Shown here one piece after another: positions 37,256 through 45,830 of a stretch of 64,000 nt of DNA (position 1 is its first letter; each line of letters opens with the position of its first letter). The DNA lies in assembly GCA_963744225.1 (NCBI GenBank), contig CAVUSV010000004.1:2046001-2110000 (forward strand), given 5' to 3'. This DNA is from Bog-473 sp963744225. Lineage in GTDB: Bacteria; Actinomycetota; Acidimicrobiia; Acidimicrobiales; RAAP-2. A program made the translations under genes and the position numbers. The notes beneath the pieces are model-generated. The model saw nothing but the letters and a program-made list of their open reading frames with translations, had not been told where the DNA came from and did no database searches.

Positions 37256-38113
37256 ATGGCAGCGGGCAGCGACCACGAAGCACAAGAGTGGAGTGCCGCT
37301 TTTGCGACAGCGTCGACCGATGGGATGGAGGCCTACGAAGAGGCCCTCGTCGGGCCCATGTTCACGCCCTGGGGTGAGTACCTCCTCGATGCACTGACGG
37401 TCACCCCAGGAGAACGTCTTTTGGACGTAGCCACGGGGCCCGGCACCGTGGCGCGACTGGCCTCGGCTCGATTGGGCCTATCCGGTCACGTGCTCGCGAC
37501 CGATCTCAGTTCTGCGATGCTCGCAGTTGCCGAGGCGAAGGGGACTGTCGCTGACGGATCCTCGATCGAATACCGTCTCAGCCCTGCCGTGCCCCTCGCC
37601 GCTGCAGGGGCCTCGTTCGACGTAGCCTGTTGCCAGCACGGGCTCCAGTTCTTTCCCGACCGCCAGGGTGCCTTGGCGGAGATGCGTCGGGCACTACGAC
37701 CTGGTGGCCGAATGGGTCTGGCCATATGGTCCGGCGTCGAGACCTGCCCTCCGTTCGCGGCGGTGAGAGACGCCATCGGTGAGGTCATGGGCATCGACGC
37801 CGCCGAACGCTATGCCAGGGGACCGTGGGGCCTGCATGCGCCGCGGGCCTTGGCGGACATGGTGACCGCAGCAGGGTTTGGCGAGGTCTCCGTAGACGAG
37901 ATAGATCGGCCGGTACGTTTTGGGGGCGGTGCTCCTCAACTTGACCGCAGCTTGGCTGCTTCAGGGTTGGCAGCGGAGATAGGCGCTCTCAGCACCGAGA
38001 TGCGGACCGTCCTTGCCGCCGCTGTCGCCGAGAAGCTGCGGGGCCTGACCGATCGCAGTGGAGCCATCACCTCGCACCTGACATCGCAAATCGTGTTGGC
38101 CGTTGCGCAGTGA
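37256..38113 (+). CDS. SAM-dependent class I methyltransferase
   Basis: 285 residues. Motif I LLDVATGPGTVARLA, motif II region VLATDLSSAMLAVAEAK, motif IV SFDVACCQHGLQFFPD and post-motif AEMRRALRPGGRMGLAIWS are the UbiE/Methyltransf_11 pattern. ATG 37256 follows GGGAGG. Substrate unknown. Only gene between elements at 37182 and 38136. Confidence 0.85.
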   Translation: MAAGSDHEAQEWSAAFATASTDGMEAYEEALVGPMFTPWGEYLLDALTVTPGERLLDVATGPGTVARLASARLGLSGHVLATDLSSAMLAVAEAKGTVADGSSIEYRLSPAVPLAAAGASFDVACCQHGLQFFPDRQGALAEMRRALRPGGRMGLAIWSGVETCPPFAAVRDAIGEVMGIDAAERYARGPWGLHAPRALADMVTAAGFGEVSVDEIDRPVRFGGGAPQLDRSLAASGLAAEIGALSTEMRTVLAAAVAEKLRGLTDRSGAITSHLTSQIVLAVAQ

Positions 38114-38135
38114 TTCAACCGTGCGGCTTGACCGA

Positions 38136-38182
38136 GTGCCCCCGTTCGCCGGACTTGGGTGGCACCCTGCGGCACATTGGGA
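38136..38182 (+). repeat. Array element 15 (long)
   Basis: GTGCCCCCGTTCGCCGG with CTGCGGCACATTGGG. Confidence 0.8.
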
Positions 38183-38504
38183 TACACGGTTACACGCGTC
38201 GGAGGCAGGTATTCAACTGTGAGAATCCAAGGCCTGGCGCTGCCTAACTCGGTGACCAAGGAGGAGGCCGAGAAGGACGAGTGCAACTACGACTCCTCTG
38301 GACAGCGCCCTCCTGGCAGTTCGACTTTCCTCCACCGCGGCCATTCTGGCCCGATCGCTCGCTCAGGTCGAATGTCGGCCTTCGAACTTGTAATGCGTCG
38401 CCCAGGGTGACCCAGTACGCCGGGTTGAAGACGCATCGTCAACCAGCGTCCATTACCTCTGAGGGCCCAGGGGTAGGTGATTGGGTGGGTCGAATGTCTG
38501 AAGG
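38183..38504. other. Short interval without a confident gene
   Basis: Between elements at 38136 and 38407 lie only about 220 bases. A frame from GTG 38219 reads VRIQGLALPNSVTKEEAEKD but has no recognised feature. It may be a mini-cassette, a noncoding RNA or a gene remnant. Confidence 0.3.
38407..38430 (+). repeat. Array element 16 (short)
   Basis: GTGACCCAGTACGCCGGG. Confidence 0.7.
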
Positions 38505-39377
38505 TCAGAACTTCTGAGCGAGTACCCGAGCCCAATCATCGGCGCGAGAACGCAGCAGATCGAGGTCAAACTGAGCTCCGAAAGAATTAAACGCCATGAC
38601 GCCTCTGAAGTCGTCATCGAATGAAAGGAGGTCCGCTGCGTCCCACCACGGATGGTGATCGTACGTGGGCACAAGGTCTACATATGCCTTGAGGAATGCG
38701 TCGGCTGCGTCGGCCCCGTCGACGAGGGCGAGATTCCCTCGCGTGTGTGCCACATCGATTCCTCGGGGTCCGCAGCAAGAGACGGGCCAATCAACTATGC
38801 CAACGAGTTCCCCCTGGTCCCAGAGGAGGTTTCCGGGGTGGTAGTCGCGGTGCAAGAAAGCCGGCTGTCCCTCGGGCTCAGGCCCATGTATGGCAGCCAA
38901 CAACGTTGTCCAGGCTGACGGTGCGGTGGTCCAATCTGGTACTGCAACTTTATTGAGGTCGAACCAGTTGCGACAGTGAGGTAGCCCACCCGGAATACCT
39001 CCCTCGTGGATCTGCACGAGAGGAGCTGCCAATCGCCGCGGGTCGAGGTTGTGCACGATGGGCCTCCCAGGCAGGAAGGTCATCACAAGACTTGGATGTC
39101 CTGCTTGAGCACCCGTGATATCGAAGGCGATCGGTTCTGGCACGAGTTTCCCGAGAACAGTGCGTGCCGCTTGGAGGGCGTCGGCCTCGTATGCGATCAC
39201 CTGGGGAATCTCATCGATGACGTCGTTTGTAAGATACCGCCGGAGCACGAGTTGGGTGCCATCGACCTCGATCAAGCGGAGATCTGAGGTGACGCCGAAG
39301 GCTAGCGACCGCAGATCGACAACTTTCTTTGCGTCGAGAGATTCAAGCACCCACGTCTGCGCTGCTTGATCCACCAA
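38505..39377 (-). CDS. Aminoglycoside-phosphotransferase-family kinase
   Basis: 290 residues, intact. Nucleotide-binding TQLVLRRYLTND near residue 45, catalytic loop FLHRDYHPGNLLWD and metal motif GIVDWPVSCCGPRGIDVAH. All expected catalytic residues are present. Kinase of a small molecule; resistance to an aminoglycoside or macrolide is one possibility. Different in sequence from the other two kinases of the array. Confidence 0.85.
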   Translation of the reverse strand: MVDQAAQTWVLESLDAKKVVDLRSLAFGVTSDLRLIEVDGTQLVLRRYLTNDVIDEIPQVIAYEADALQAARTVLGKLVPEPIAFDITGAQAGHPSLVMTFLPGRPIVHNLDPRRLAAPLVQIHEGGIPGGLPHCRNWFDLNKVAVPDWTTAPSAWTTLLAAIHGPEPEGQPAFLHRDYHPGNLLWDQGELVGIVDWPVSCCGPRGIDVAHTRGNLALVDGADAADAFLKAYVDLVPTYDHHPWWDAADLLSFDDDFRGVMAFNSFGAQFDLDLLRSRADDWARVLAQKF

Positions 39378-39464
39378 AACAGCCTATGACGCCGGGAGTC
39401 TCGGTCATATGGGTACGAGTCGCTTGCCAGCTACCCAATGCGGCAATCGACAATCAGTCAAGGG

Positions 39465-39495
39465 GTGCCTCCATACGCCGGCACAGCGGCGCGAC
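39465..39495 (+). repeat. Array element 17 (short)
   Basis: GTGCCTCCATACGCCGG; between divergent starts. Confidence 0.65.
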
Positions 39496-39603
39496 AGTGA
39501 TGACGTGATCGGGTCGCGATCTCAATTCGAATGGAACAAGTCGCACCGCCCTTCGCCTGTAGCCTGAGCCCGCGTCCGTGACAGTAGGAAGGAGGTTGGC
39601 CGA

Positions 39604-40134
39604 TTGCCTGCATGCTCCCGTTGCCTGGTTGAGGTGCCCTTGGGGACTGCACTTTGCCCCAAGTGCGGCGCTGCCATCAGGCCGCCTGTCATGCCGCGAC
39701 CGACACCCAAGCGGGCCCGAAAGTCGCGGCAACGCCTGAACGCCCTAAACCCTAAGGATCGGGTCGCCGGCCCCGCTACCCTGGCCCTCCTGGCCTCCTT
39801 CTGGCTTCCCTGGTACAGCCTCGGTCCCTTCTCTGCTGATGGACTCAGCGTTCACGGATGGCTGTTCATTGCGGTGCTCGACTCGATCGTGCTTGTGCTC
39901 TACGTCCTTATCACCGCGTTAGGCGTCGGCGACCTCGCGGAGCAGGCCCGTATATCCAAGGACCAGCTCCTGGTCCTCATGACCGGGGTCAATGTTGCTC
40001 TCGTGGTGCTGGGCTTCCTGCTCAAGCCGGCCGGATTCAGCTGGTCGTGGGGCGCCTTTCTCGCGCTGGCCGCCGCCATCGTGGCTTTTCTGCCGTTTGG
40101 AGTTCCCCTTATCCAGGCCCAGCGCCGGCACTGA
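39604..40134 (+). CDS. Zinc-ribbon membrane protein
   Basis: 176 residues from TTG 39604, after GGAAGGAGG. An N-terminal zinc ribbon (CSRCLVEV, then LCPKCGAAI) precedes four membrane helices (LALLASFWLPWYSLGP, LFIAVLDSIVLVLYVLI, VALVVLGFLL, AFLALAAAIVAFLPFG). Common actinobacterial layout with unknown role. Single gene of its interval. Confidence 0.7.
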   Translation: MPACSRCLVEVPLGTALCPKCGAAIRPPVMPRPTPKRARKSRQRLNALNPKDRVAGPATLALLASFWLPWYSLGPFSADGLSVHGWLFIAVLDSIVLVLYVLITALGVGDLAEQARISKDQLLVLMTGVNVALVVLGFLLKPAGFSWSWGAFLALAAAIVAFLPFGVPLIQAQRRH

Positions 40135-40141
40135 ATCTGCG

Positions 40142-40189
40142 CGCCCCCAAACGCCGGGAAGGTGGGGCAGTTCGGCACAACGGGGGCGG
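40142..40189 (+). repeat. Array element 18 (long)
   Basis: Outer arms CGCCCCC and GGGGGCG; inner AGTTCGGCAC. Confidence 0.85.
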
Positions 40190-40231
40190 TGCATCGGCAC
40201 TGACCGACGGCCCGGCAACCGACGAGCCGTC

Positions 40232-41575
40232 TCAGCCGGTTGTCGAAACGGAGTACAGGCTCTTGGGGTCGCAGTGCCAGATCTGGTCGTTCGGCCGCGA
40301 GTCGGCCTTGTCGTAGACGAACCCGCTGCCCTTGACCTTCATGAGGAGGAAGCAGTCGCTTGGGGTCGGCTTCTGATCGGACATGCCCAGTTGGGCGATC
40401 GGCGCGTAAACCCCGCCACCGGTCCAGTTCGTCTGGGCCGCCGCGTGCCCCAACACGCAGGACACGGTCAGGTTCGCTCCACAGGCCGAGGCCGACTTGG
40501 CGAAAAGCAGCCAGGCGTCGACGGCGTACTCGTCGTTCGTGTCGATCGTGACGCCTGGCGCGTCCTTGCGCATTAGCGCGATCAGCTGCTCGAGGCCGGG
40601 GCTCTGCGAGGCCAACTCGAAGGGCCACGTCTGTGCGGCGAAGTAGATGGGCGGGAACGGACCCGACACCGCGACGTGGTAGGTCGACCTGCCCAGCTGC
40701 TCGGGTATGCCGATCCCCATGAAGATGAACGCGGGGTCATAGGCCGCCGTGTTCATGGCCTGGAAGTACGTCTGGATGTTCGTGCCGGTCGGCGTCTCGA
40801 GCGCTTGCACCCCCTTGGCCTGGGCCTCCTCCACGTAGGGCGCCCAGTCGGACACGGTGAACGGCGGCTCCTGCCAGTCCACCACCTTCCAGCCCTGTTG
40901 CTCGGCCGCCTGTTCCCATTTCCGGGTCGGTTCGATGATGCTAGGCACGTTGGCAGACCCCATGCCGAAATGCTCGACCGCCCGGGGGTAGCGGCGACCC
41001 AGCGCGCTGTACCAGCCGGCTTCGATCTCGTCGGTCCTGATGTTCTGAGGGTTCACCTGGAGGCCAGCCCTGTCCGCCTCGTTCGAGACGACGTAGGCGG
41101 GGATGTTGCCCAGACCGCAGCCCACTCGGACCGGCACGGCCGACTGGTCGAAAACAAGCCCGCCGCCGACCCCAATGAAATCCTGTTGGCAGGCCTCTTC
41201 GGTGACCTGGCCCGCGTTGACGAGGGCGGCGTCACGGTCGTGCACCACGATCGTGCGCCCGTCAATGCCACCGGCGGCGTTGCACCACCTGGCGAACGCG
41301 CCGGCGAGTTGGAAGAACTCCTTGTTCAGGCCGGGTGTAGCCGAGTTAGCCGGGTCGGCGAAGGTGGCGATGTCAATTGAGTGGGCGCTTACCCCGCGGG
41401 CTGGTGCCCCGCCGCCCGGTCCCTTCTCGCACACGGTCCCGATTCCGGGCCAGGTGCCGTCGGCAAGCAACTTATGTCCCGTTCGAGCCGTCGCGCCGTC
41501 GGCGCCGCCGGCCGGCATGGCCGCCGTGACCGCGAGAGCGGCGAGCACCGTCGAGACACCCCACCACCTGCGCAT
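40232..41575 (-). CDS. Secreted periplasmic-binding-type protein (amino-acid/amide-like)
   Basis: 447 residues. A signal peptide (MRRWWGVSTVLAALAVTAAM) precedes a type I solute-binding fold related to LivJ-type receptors: GVSAHSIDIATFADP, CNAAGGIDGRTIVVHDRDAA and the hinge region VPSIIEPTRKWEQAAEQQGW. No transporter genes are adjacent, so it may be a stand-alone receptor. ATG 41575 is the start. Among the larger genes of the array. Confidence 0.72.
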   Translation of the reverse strand: MRRWWGVSTVLAALAVTAAMPAGGADGATARTGHKLLADGTWPGIGTVCEKGPGGGAPARGVSAHSIDIATFADPANSATPGLNKEFFQLAGAFARWCNAAGGIDGRTIVVHDRDAALVNAGQVTEEACQQDFIGVGGGLVFDQSAVPVRVGCGLGNIPAYVVSNEADRAGLQVNPQNIRTDEIEAGWYSALGRRYPRAVEHFGMGSANVPSIIEPTRKWEQAAEQQGWKVVDWQEPPFTVSDWAPYVEEAQAKGVQALETPTGTNIQTYFQAMNTAAYDPAFIFMGIGIPEQLGRSTYHVAVSGPFPPIYFAAQTWPFELASQSPGLEQLIALMRKDAPGVTIDTNDEYAVDAWLLFAKSASACGANLTVSCVLGHAAAQTNWTGGGVYAPIAQLGMSDQKPTPSDCFLLMKVKGSGFVYDKADSRPNDQIWHCDPKSLYSVSTTG

Positions 41576-41756
41576 TGCTCTTCCTCCCTGCCGCACCCCG
41601 CTCACGGATACAATATGCGAGGTGCCTCGTCGGTGGTCGAGTTTCGGATACGCCAATCCCTAGGAGCCACCCAGGTCCGACGGCGTCGGCTCCCAGGGTC
41701 CTGAGATTCCTTGAGTAGTGAACTAACAATCAGCGGGGACCGGGCAAGACGCGGGC

Positions 41757-41782
41757 CTGCCCCAATACGCCGGGACGGGCTG
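41757..41782 (+). repeat. Array element 19 (short)
   Basis: Stem GCCC/GGGC around CAATACGCCGGGAC. Confidence 0.75.
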
Positions 41783-41784
41783 CG

Positions 41785-42174
41785 TCAATTCTTCGTGACG
41801 TAGCCCGAGCGAAACGGCTCTATCCCATTTCGCTCGTAGGTCGTGGCACCGGCGTACTTCGCCCGCAGCTCCGAGGCGTAGATCCGAATGTCCTTCGTCC
41901 CGAACGCTGCCTCAACGAGGGCGATGACTTTGTCGTGCACGGCAAGGTTGCAGAGGGCAACCGTCGGGAAGAGGAAGGGGATGATGCCGGCGTACTCGTC
42001 TCCGGTGTAGCCGTGGTTGCGCTCGCTTAAAGGATCAGCGTGATAGTCCTCGGCGGTCGGGTAGATCGAGGTCAGGCCGGCCTTGGCAAACTCCAGATCA
42101 GGACCCGCGAGATAGCCGGGTAGTACTACGACGCCGTCTCGCCGCCAGGTGTCGGCAGCAGCAAGAGGATCCAT
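41785..42174 (-). CDS. Truncated phytanoyl-CoA dioxygenase (PhyH)-like protein
   Basis: 129 residues, under half of a normal PhyH protein. The N-terminal part is recognisable (WRRDGVVVLPGYLAGPDLEF, then GYTGDEYAGIIPFLFPTV and LRAKYAGATTYE). The sequence stops just where the first iron ligands (HxD) should follow, ending in an unrelated tail FRSGYVTKN. It is therefore unlikely to be an active Fe(II)/2-oxoglutarate oxygenase. It may be a gene fragment captured between elements. Confidence 0.6.
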   Translation of the reverse strand: MDPLAAADTWRRDGVVVLPGYLAGPDLEFAKAGLTSIYPTAEDYHADPLSERNHGYTGDEYAGIIPFLFPTVALCNLAVHDKVIALVEAAFGTKDIRIYASELRAKYAGATTYERNGIEPFRSGYVTKN

Positions 42175-42191
42175 GATCGGAGAATGCCACA

Positions 42192-42218
42192 CTGCCCCCG
42201 TCCGCCGGGCTGGGGCCA
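42192..42218 (+). repeat. Array element 20 (short)
   Basis: Stem GCCCC/GGGGC around CGTCCGCCGGGCT. Confidence 0.75.
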
Positions 42219-42227
42219 TGCGGGGCT

Positions 42228-42413
42228 TCAAGCAGCTAAGGGCACGGACTCCGAATCAACTGCTGTGACGGGCTCACTCGGAGTCCAATGTCTGGGGGAG
42301 ATCGTTTCCGCCGTGCGGCGACGATGGTCGGTGTGCGACACCAGGAATAGCGGCAAGACAGCGAGCCCGACCGCCAGGACCATGAGGGGAATGCTGATGA
42401 TGAAGAGTGCCAT
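42228..42413 (-). CDS. Small single-helix membrane protein
   Basis: 61 residues: MALFIISIPLMVLAVGLAVL forms one membrane helix, followed by a hydrophilic tail (SHTDHRRRTAETISPRHW). No family is recognised; the hydrophobic N-terminus is the only support. Confidence 0.45.
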   Translation of the reverse strand: MALFIISIPLMVLAVGLAVLPLFLVSHTDHRRRTAETISPRHWTPSEPVTAVDSESVPLAA

Positions 42414-42882
42414 TGATTTCGTGGGAACCGTTGGGAGTAGGTTCCTCCTCCTGGTAGCCCATCGTGACGGGCGGAGGTACAGCGGACATCAAACGACCTT
42501 GAGCGTTTCCTGAGCTTTGCATTGCAGTTTCGTGAACCACTCCTACTCGTGCAGGTCGTTCCAGAGAAGTCTGTGGATCCTGAGCCCGAGGTGAGGCAGC
42601 GTGGCCTCCATCGTCCCCTGATACCGGCGTGTCTCCGTACGTCCGCCTTGCGACCCTCGACCGGGCGTGCGATGACTACGAGCGACGGGTCGAACGGGGA
42701 AATGGCAGAAGAGCGTGAGCGCCGACCCACCACGGCTAGGACTGCCTCAGTTCGCCGGGAAGGGGCGTCATGGTTCGACGTTTGAGGCCGAGTCGCGAAC
42801 ACTACCGCCGGCCCGTGGTCGGGCCCTGTGAGCAGAGTCCGGCAAAAGCCGAGATTGATGACCATCATTCCCGTGCGAGGCT
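42414..42882. other. 469-base region with one array element
   Basis: Contains the element at 42742-42768. Short overlapping frames exist on both strands, but none is convincing. Confidence 0.35.
42742..42768 (+). repeat. Array element 21 (short)
   Basis: CTGCCTCAGTTCGCCGGG; between divergent starts. Confidence 0.7.
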
Positions 42883-43434
42883 TTGTTAGTGCCGTTGGTG
42901 TGGGTGACCGGCAGTTCAGGGGTGGGAAAGTCGACGGCTTGTGCGCTCCTGAAGGGCCGAGGAGAGCTGGCGGTTGACGCCGACTTTGAAGGGTTCAGCC
43001 ACTGGGTCGATCGCACCAGCGGGCAAATCATTACGGACCCGCCGTATCCGACGCCAGGTGGCTGGCTGGATCGCTTCGCTTGGAGAATCAGTCGAGCAGA
43101 GGTCGAGACCCTTTCGACGAGGATGCATGACAAGACCGCGTTCCTTTGCGGATCAGCCGAGAATGAGGTGGCCATGTGGGATCTGTTCGACCACATGGTC
43201 TGTCTGGTGGTTGACAACGAGACGCTTCAGAACCGTCTTGAGACCCGAACTACAAATGCGTTCGGCAGACATCCGCAGGAGTTGGCGGCAGCGCTCGGAT
43301 GGAATGAAGATGTTGAGTCCACATACCGATGCCTCGGCGCGACGATTATCGACGCTAAGCAACCTCCGGCGGCGGTTACCGATGCGATCCTCGCAGCCGC
43401 TGCGAGGATCGTCCCAAAACAATCTCCTGGATGA
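42883..43434 (+). CDS. P-loop small-molecule kinase-like protein
   Basis: About 183 residues. Walker A GSSGVGKSTACALL lies near the start, and FDHMVCLVVDNETLQNRLETR resembles the lid or adenine region of adenylate-kinase-like P-loop kinases. TTG 42883 or GTG 42889 starts the frame. The nucleotide is likely ATP; substrate unknown. Single gene of its interval. Confidence 0.7.
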   Translation: MLVPLVWVTGSSGVGKSTACALLKGRGELAVDADFEGFSHWVDRTSGQIITDPPYPTPGGWLDRFAWRISRAEVETLSTRMHDKTAFLCGSAENEVAMWDLFDHMVCLVVDNETLQNRLETRTTNAFGRHPQELAAALGWNEDVESTYRCLGATIIDAKQPPAAVTDAILAAAARIVPKQSPG

Positions 43435-43443
43435 CCACGGAGC

Positions 43444-43472
43444 CCTGTCCCCGTCACCCCGGAACGGCGGGC
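43444..43472 (+). repeat. Array element 22 (degenerate)
   Basis: CTGTCCCCGTCACCCCGG; position fits but the core is altered. Confidence 0.4.
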
Positions 43473-43574
43473 GGCTGACCTACACCTAGAGATGTGGGTT
43501 GAGACGATCAACCGCTATCTGAGAAGGCGGTTGCAGGGCCGTCAGTTGTCGGCGTAGGCGTTCGTTCCGCGAAG

Positions 43575-44726
43575 ATGGTGGCCTCATCGAGCGCGGTGAT
43601 TGGGTCAACCGACGAGAGCTGGGAACGGATGGGACTACTTCGCAGAACCTGGCCGATCCGGATGGGGAGCACGGGCAGGCGCCAAGAGGACGAGCGCCGC
43701 GTCGACGATGAGGGGCAGCTGATCTCGGTGCCAGTCCCCCTCAGCTTCTTCTGGTTGGTGCTTCTGGTGTTCACCATCCTCGAGGCGGCCAACGATCTCT
43801 TTGGTCTCGGTGGTCCGGCCTGGCTCTACGAGAATTGGGTCCACAATGCGATCCTCGCCAGCTGTGCCTTCCTGGTCCTCGGTCGCGCTGCGTTCGAGCC
43901 GGTTGCCCGGCGTGCCTGGCTGGCATTCGGGACGGCACTTTTGCTGTGGTTTGTCGGGAGCGCTGCCTGGAGCGTGGCGTACGGGGGACAACCAGAGGTG
44001 CCGTATCCGACGTTTGCTGACGTCCTCTGGCTGCTCTGGTACCCGCTCGTCGTCGTCGGGATCTTTTACCTCATCCGTGTCCGGGTCCCAGAATTCGAAC
44101 TTCATCGTTGGATGGATGGGATCGCGGTGACCCTCGTTGCCCTGGCCGCCGGGTTCGCCCTGGTGGTCCAGCCCGCGGCAGAGCACAAGACGGTCGGCTT
44201 ACTCGCCGCAGTCGTTGCCTTCAGTTACCCGGTTCTCGATGTGCTGCTTATCGGGGCGGTCCTTGGCGTCTATGGACTCCTTGCCTGGCGACCCGACACT
44301 ATGTGGATCCTGGTCGGGTTGGCCGTTGTCAGTATTTCCGTCGCGGACGCAGCCTTTGCCGTTCAGGAGGCCCAGGCCCATGCGGTCGTCGCAGATAATC
44401 GCTATGAATTCGTCTGGACGGTGGGAGCGCTCCTCTTCGCACTCGCCGCCTGGACCCGCGGGCCCGATGTAGAAACGAACCCGGTGGCAGTCACCGGTAT
44501 GCGTGCGGTGGCGTTGGCCCTCTTTGCTGAGGCGCTGGCCATCGGCATTCAGATCTATGCAATCTTCAGAGAGGTTGGCAGAAGTGAGCGAATCGTCACC
44601 ATTGTGGTGCTTCTGGTGGCTTCCGTGCAGATCATCCTGACCCGACCACGTCGGGGGGAGGACGACGATCCCCGACAGTCCGAGGCTGGCCGGATGGCGC
44701 CGATTGAAGACCGTACAGAAACGTAG
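43575..44726 (+). CDS. Integral membrane sensor-like protein lacking an output domain
   Basis: 383 residues. A 45-residue cytoplasmic N-terminus is followed by eight or nine helices. The phrase YPTFADVLWLLWYPLVVVGI is typical of the membrane sensor region of actinobacterial GGDEF-EAL proteins. Here the chain ends after the last helix with a short polar tail (RGEDDDPRQSE), so no cyclase or phosphodiesterase is attached. Possibly a detached sensor. Confidence 0.65.
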   Translation: MVASSSAVIGSTDESWERMGLLRRTWPIRMGSTGRRQEDERRVDDEGQLISVPVPLSFFWLVLLVFTILEAANDLFGLGGPAWLYENWVHNAILASCAFLVLGRAAFEPVARRAWLAFGTALLLWFVGSAAWSVAYGGQPEVPYPTFADVLWLLWYPLVVVGIFYLIRVRVPEFELHRWMDGIAVTLVALAAGFALVVQPAAEHKTVGLLAAVVAFSYPVLDVLLIGAVLGVYGLLAWRPDTMWILVGLAVVSISVADAAFAVQEAQAHAVVADNRYEFVWTVGALLFALAAWTRGPDVETNPVAVTGMRAVALALFAEALAIGIQIYAIFREVGRSERIVTIVVLLVASVQIILTRPRRGEDDDPRQSEAGRMAPIEDRTET

Positions 44727-44785
44727 CCACTTGCCACCCAGACAATCCCTACTTAATTAACCTCACACTGCCAGTCTTCTGTCCG

Positions 44786-44815
44786 ACTTCCCCAGTACGC
44801 CGGGTAGGTGGGTGA
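44786..44815 (+). repeat. Array element 23 (short)
   Basis: Stem CCCA/TGGG around GTACGCCGGGTAGG. Confidence 0.75.
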
Positions 44816-44890
44816 CGTCCGGTGCCTGATCCGCTCTTCGAGGTCGCGGACAACAAGCCCGGGTAGTCTCGGGGCTCATGACCCCGGTCG

Positions 44891-45079
44891 ATGGCGACCC
44901 CAAATCCGGAGCACGAGAGTAAGGCGGAGGCTCCCGACCCCGCGGCCGAGCCGCCGACGCGCCTCCGAGAGGCGGCGGCGGGGATGGCGGAAGCGCAAGC
45001 TTGGAAGGGACAGCAGATCGCAAACGGCTGGCGCAAGCTCGTGGACTCGCTACGCAGACCGAGGCCTCCATCACACTGA
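44891..45079 (+). CDS. Small hydrophilic hypothetical protein
   Basis: 62 residues: an acidic, Pro/Ala-rich start (HESKAEAPDPAAEPPTR) and an amphipathic C-terminus (AQAWKGQQIANGWRKLVDSL). Its stop codon abuts the element at 45076. An ATG at 44878 in another frame ends quickly. Modest evidence. Confidence 0.45.
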   Translation: MATPNPEHESKAEAPDPAAEPPTRLREAAAGMAEAQAWKGQQIANGWRKLVDSLRRPRPPSH

Positions 45080-45103
45080 CCCCTATCGCCGGGTGAGGGT
45101 CAG
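45076..45103 (+). repeat. Array element 24 (short, perfect stem)
   Basis: CTGACCC (45076-45082) and GGGTCAG (45097-45103), seven perfect pairs. Confidence 0.85.
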
Positions 45104-45125
45104 TAGGGAACCAGAACTCCTGAAC

Positions 45126-45721
45126 TCAGATGGGGGGTTCGGGATCGTACTGAATACCTCTGCGCACTTGGCGGGCTCGTTCGATCCCGGCGAGACGCTG
45201 TACGAGGTGAAGAGCCATATCGATCCCGGCCGAAACGCCTGCAGCCGTGACGATGTCTCCTTCGTCGACGAACCGCTGATCGCGGCGTACGTCGATGGAA
45301 GGGTCTAGTTGTCCGAGGTGATCGAGGGACGCCCAGTGCGTGGTGGCAGGGCGATTCTTAAGCAATCCAGCGGCGGCGTAGACCAAGGAACCCGTACATA
45401 CACTTGTCATGAGGGGCACTTCGGCTTGTTGCTGCTGGACCCACTCGAGCTGAATCTCATCGACGAGCTGCGGACGGGTGCCCTGTCCACCTGGATATAC
45501 GAGAACTTCGAGAGAAGGGACATCGGCATAGGAGTGCTGCGCCTTGATTCCAATCCCTTTGCGCATCGCACTAGCCCTCCCGATTTAGACAGGGTCGTGA
45601 CGTCAAATCCATCGTCAGGAAAGGTTCGAGTCCAAAAGGCCAACACCTCCCAGGGTCCAATCGCATCGAGTTCCTCAGCATCTGTGAAGAGCAGTATCCC
45701 GATGTGCTTTGTGTCGGTCAT
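45126..45721 (-). CDS. DJ-1/PfpI family protein (one frameshift)
   Basis: About 198 residues once one base is restored near 45,556. The N-terminus KHIGILLFTDAEELDAIGPW is typical. The nucleophile elbow is TSVCTGSLVYAAAGLL, with the conserved Cys, followed by THWASLDHL. Members include glyoxalase III-type, amidotransferase-like and regulator-associated proteins. ATG 45721 starts the gene. Single gene of its interval. Confidence 0.75.
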
Positions 45722-45747
45722 TGGCAAAGTTAACCACTCGGTTGAGT

Positions 45748-45794
45748 GTGTCCCACTTCGCCGGACCTGGGCGCACCCTGCCGCACACCGGTGA
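45748..45794 (+). repeat. Array element 25 (long)
   Basis: GTGTCCCACTTCGCCGG with CTGCCGCACACCGG. Confidence 0.75.
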
Positions 45795-45830
45795 CGCCGG
45801 GTTTCTCGGCGCTGAATGGCGAGGGGAGCT

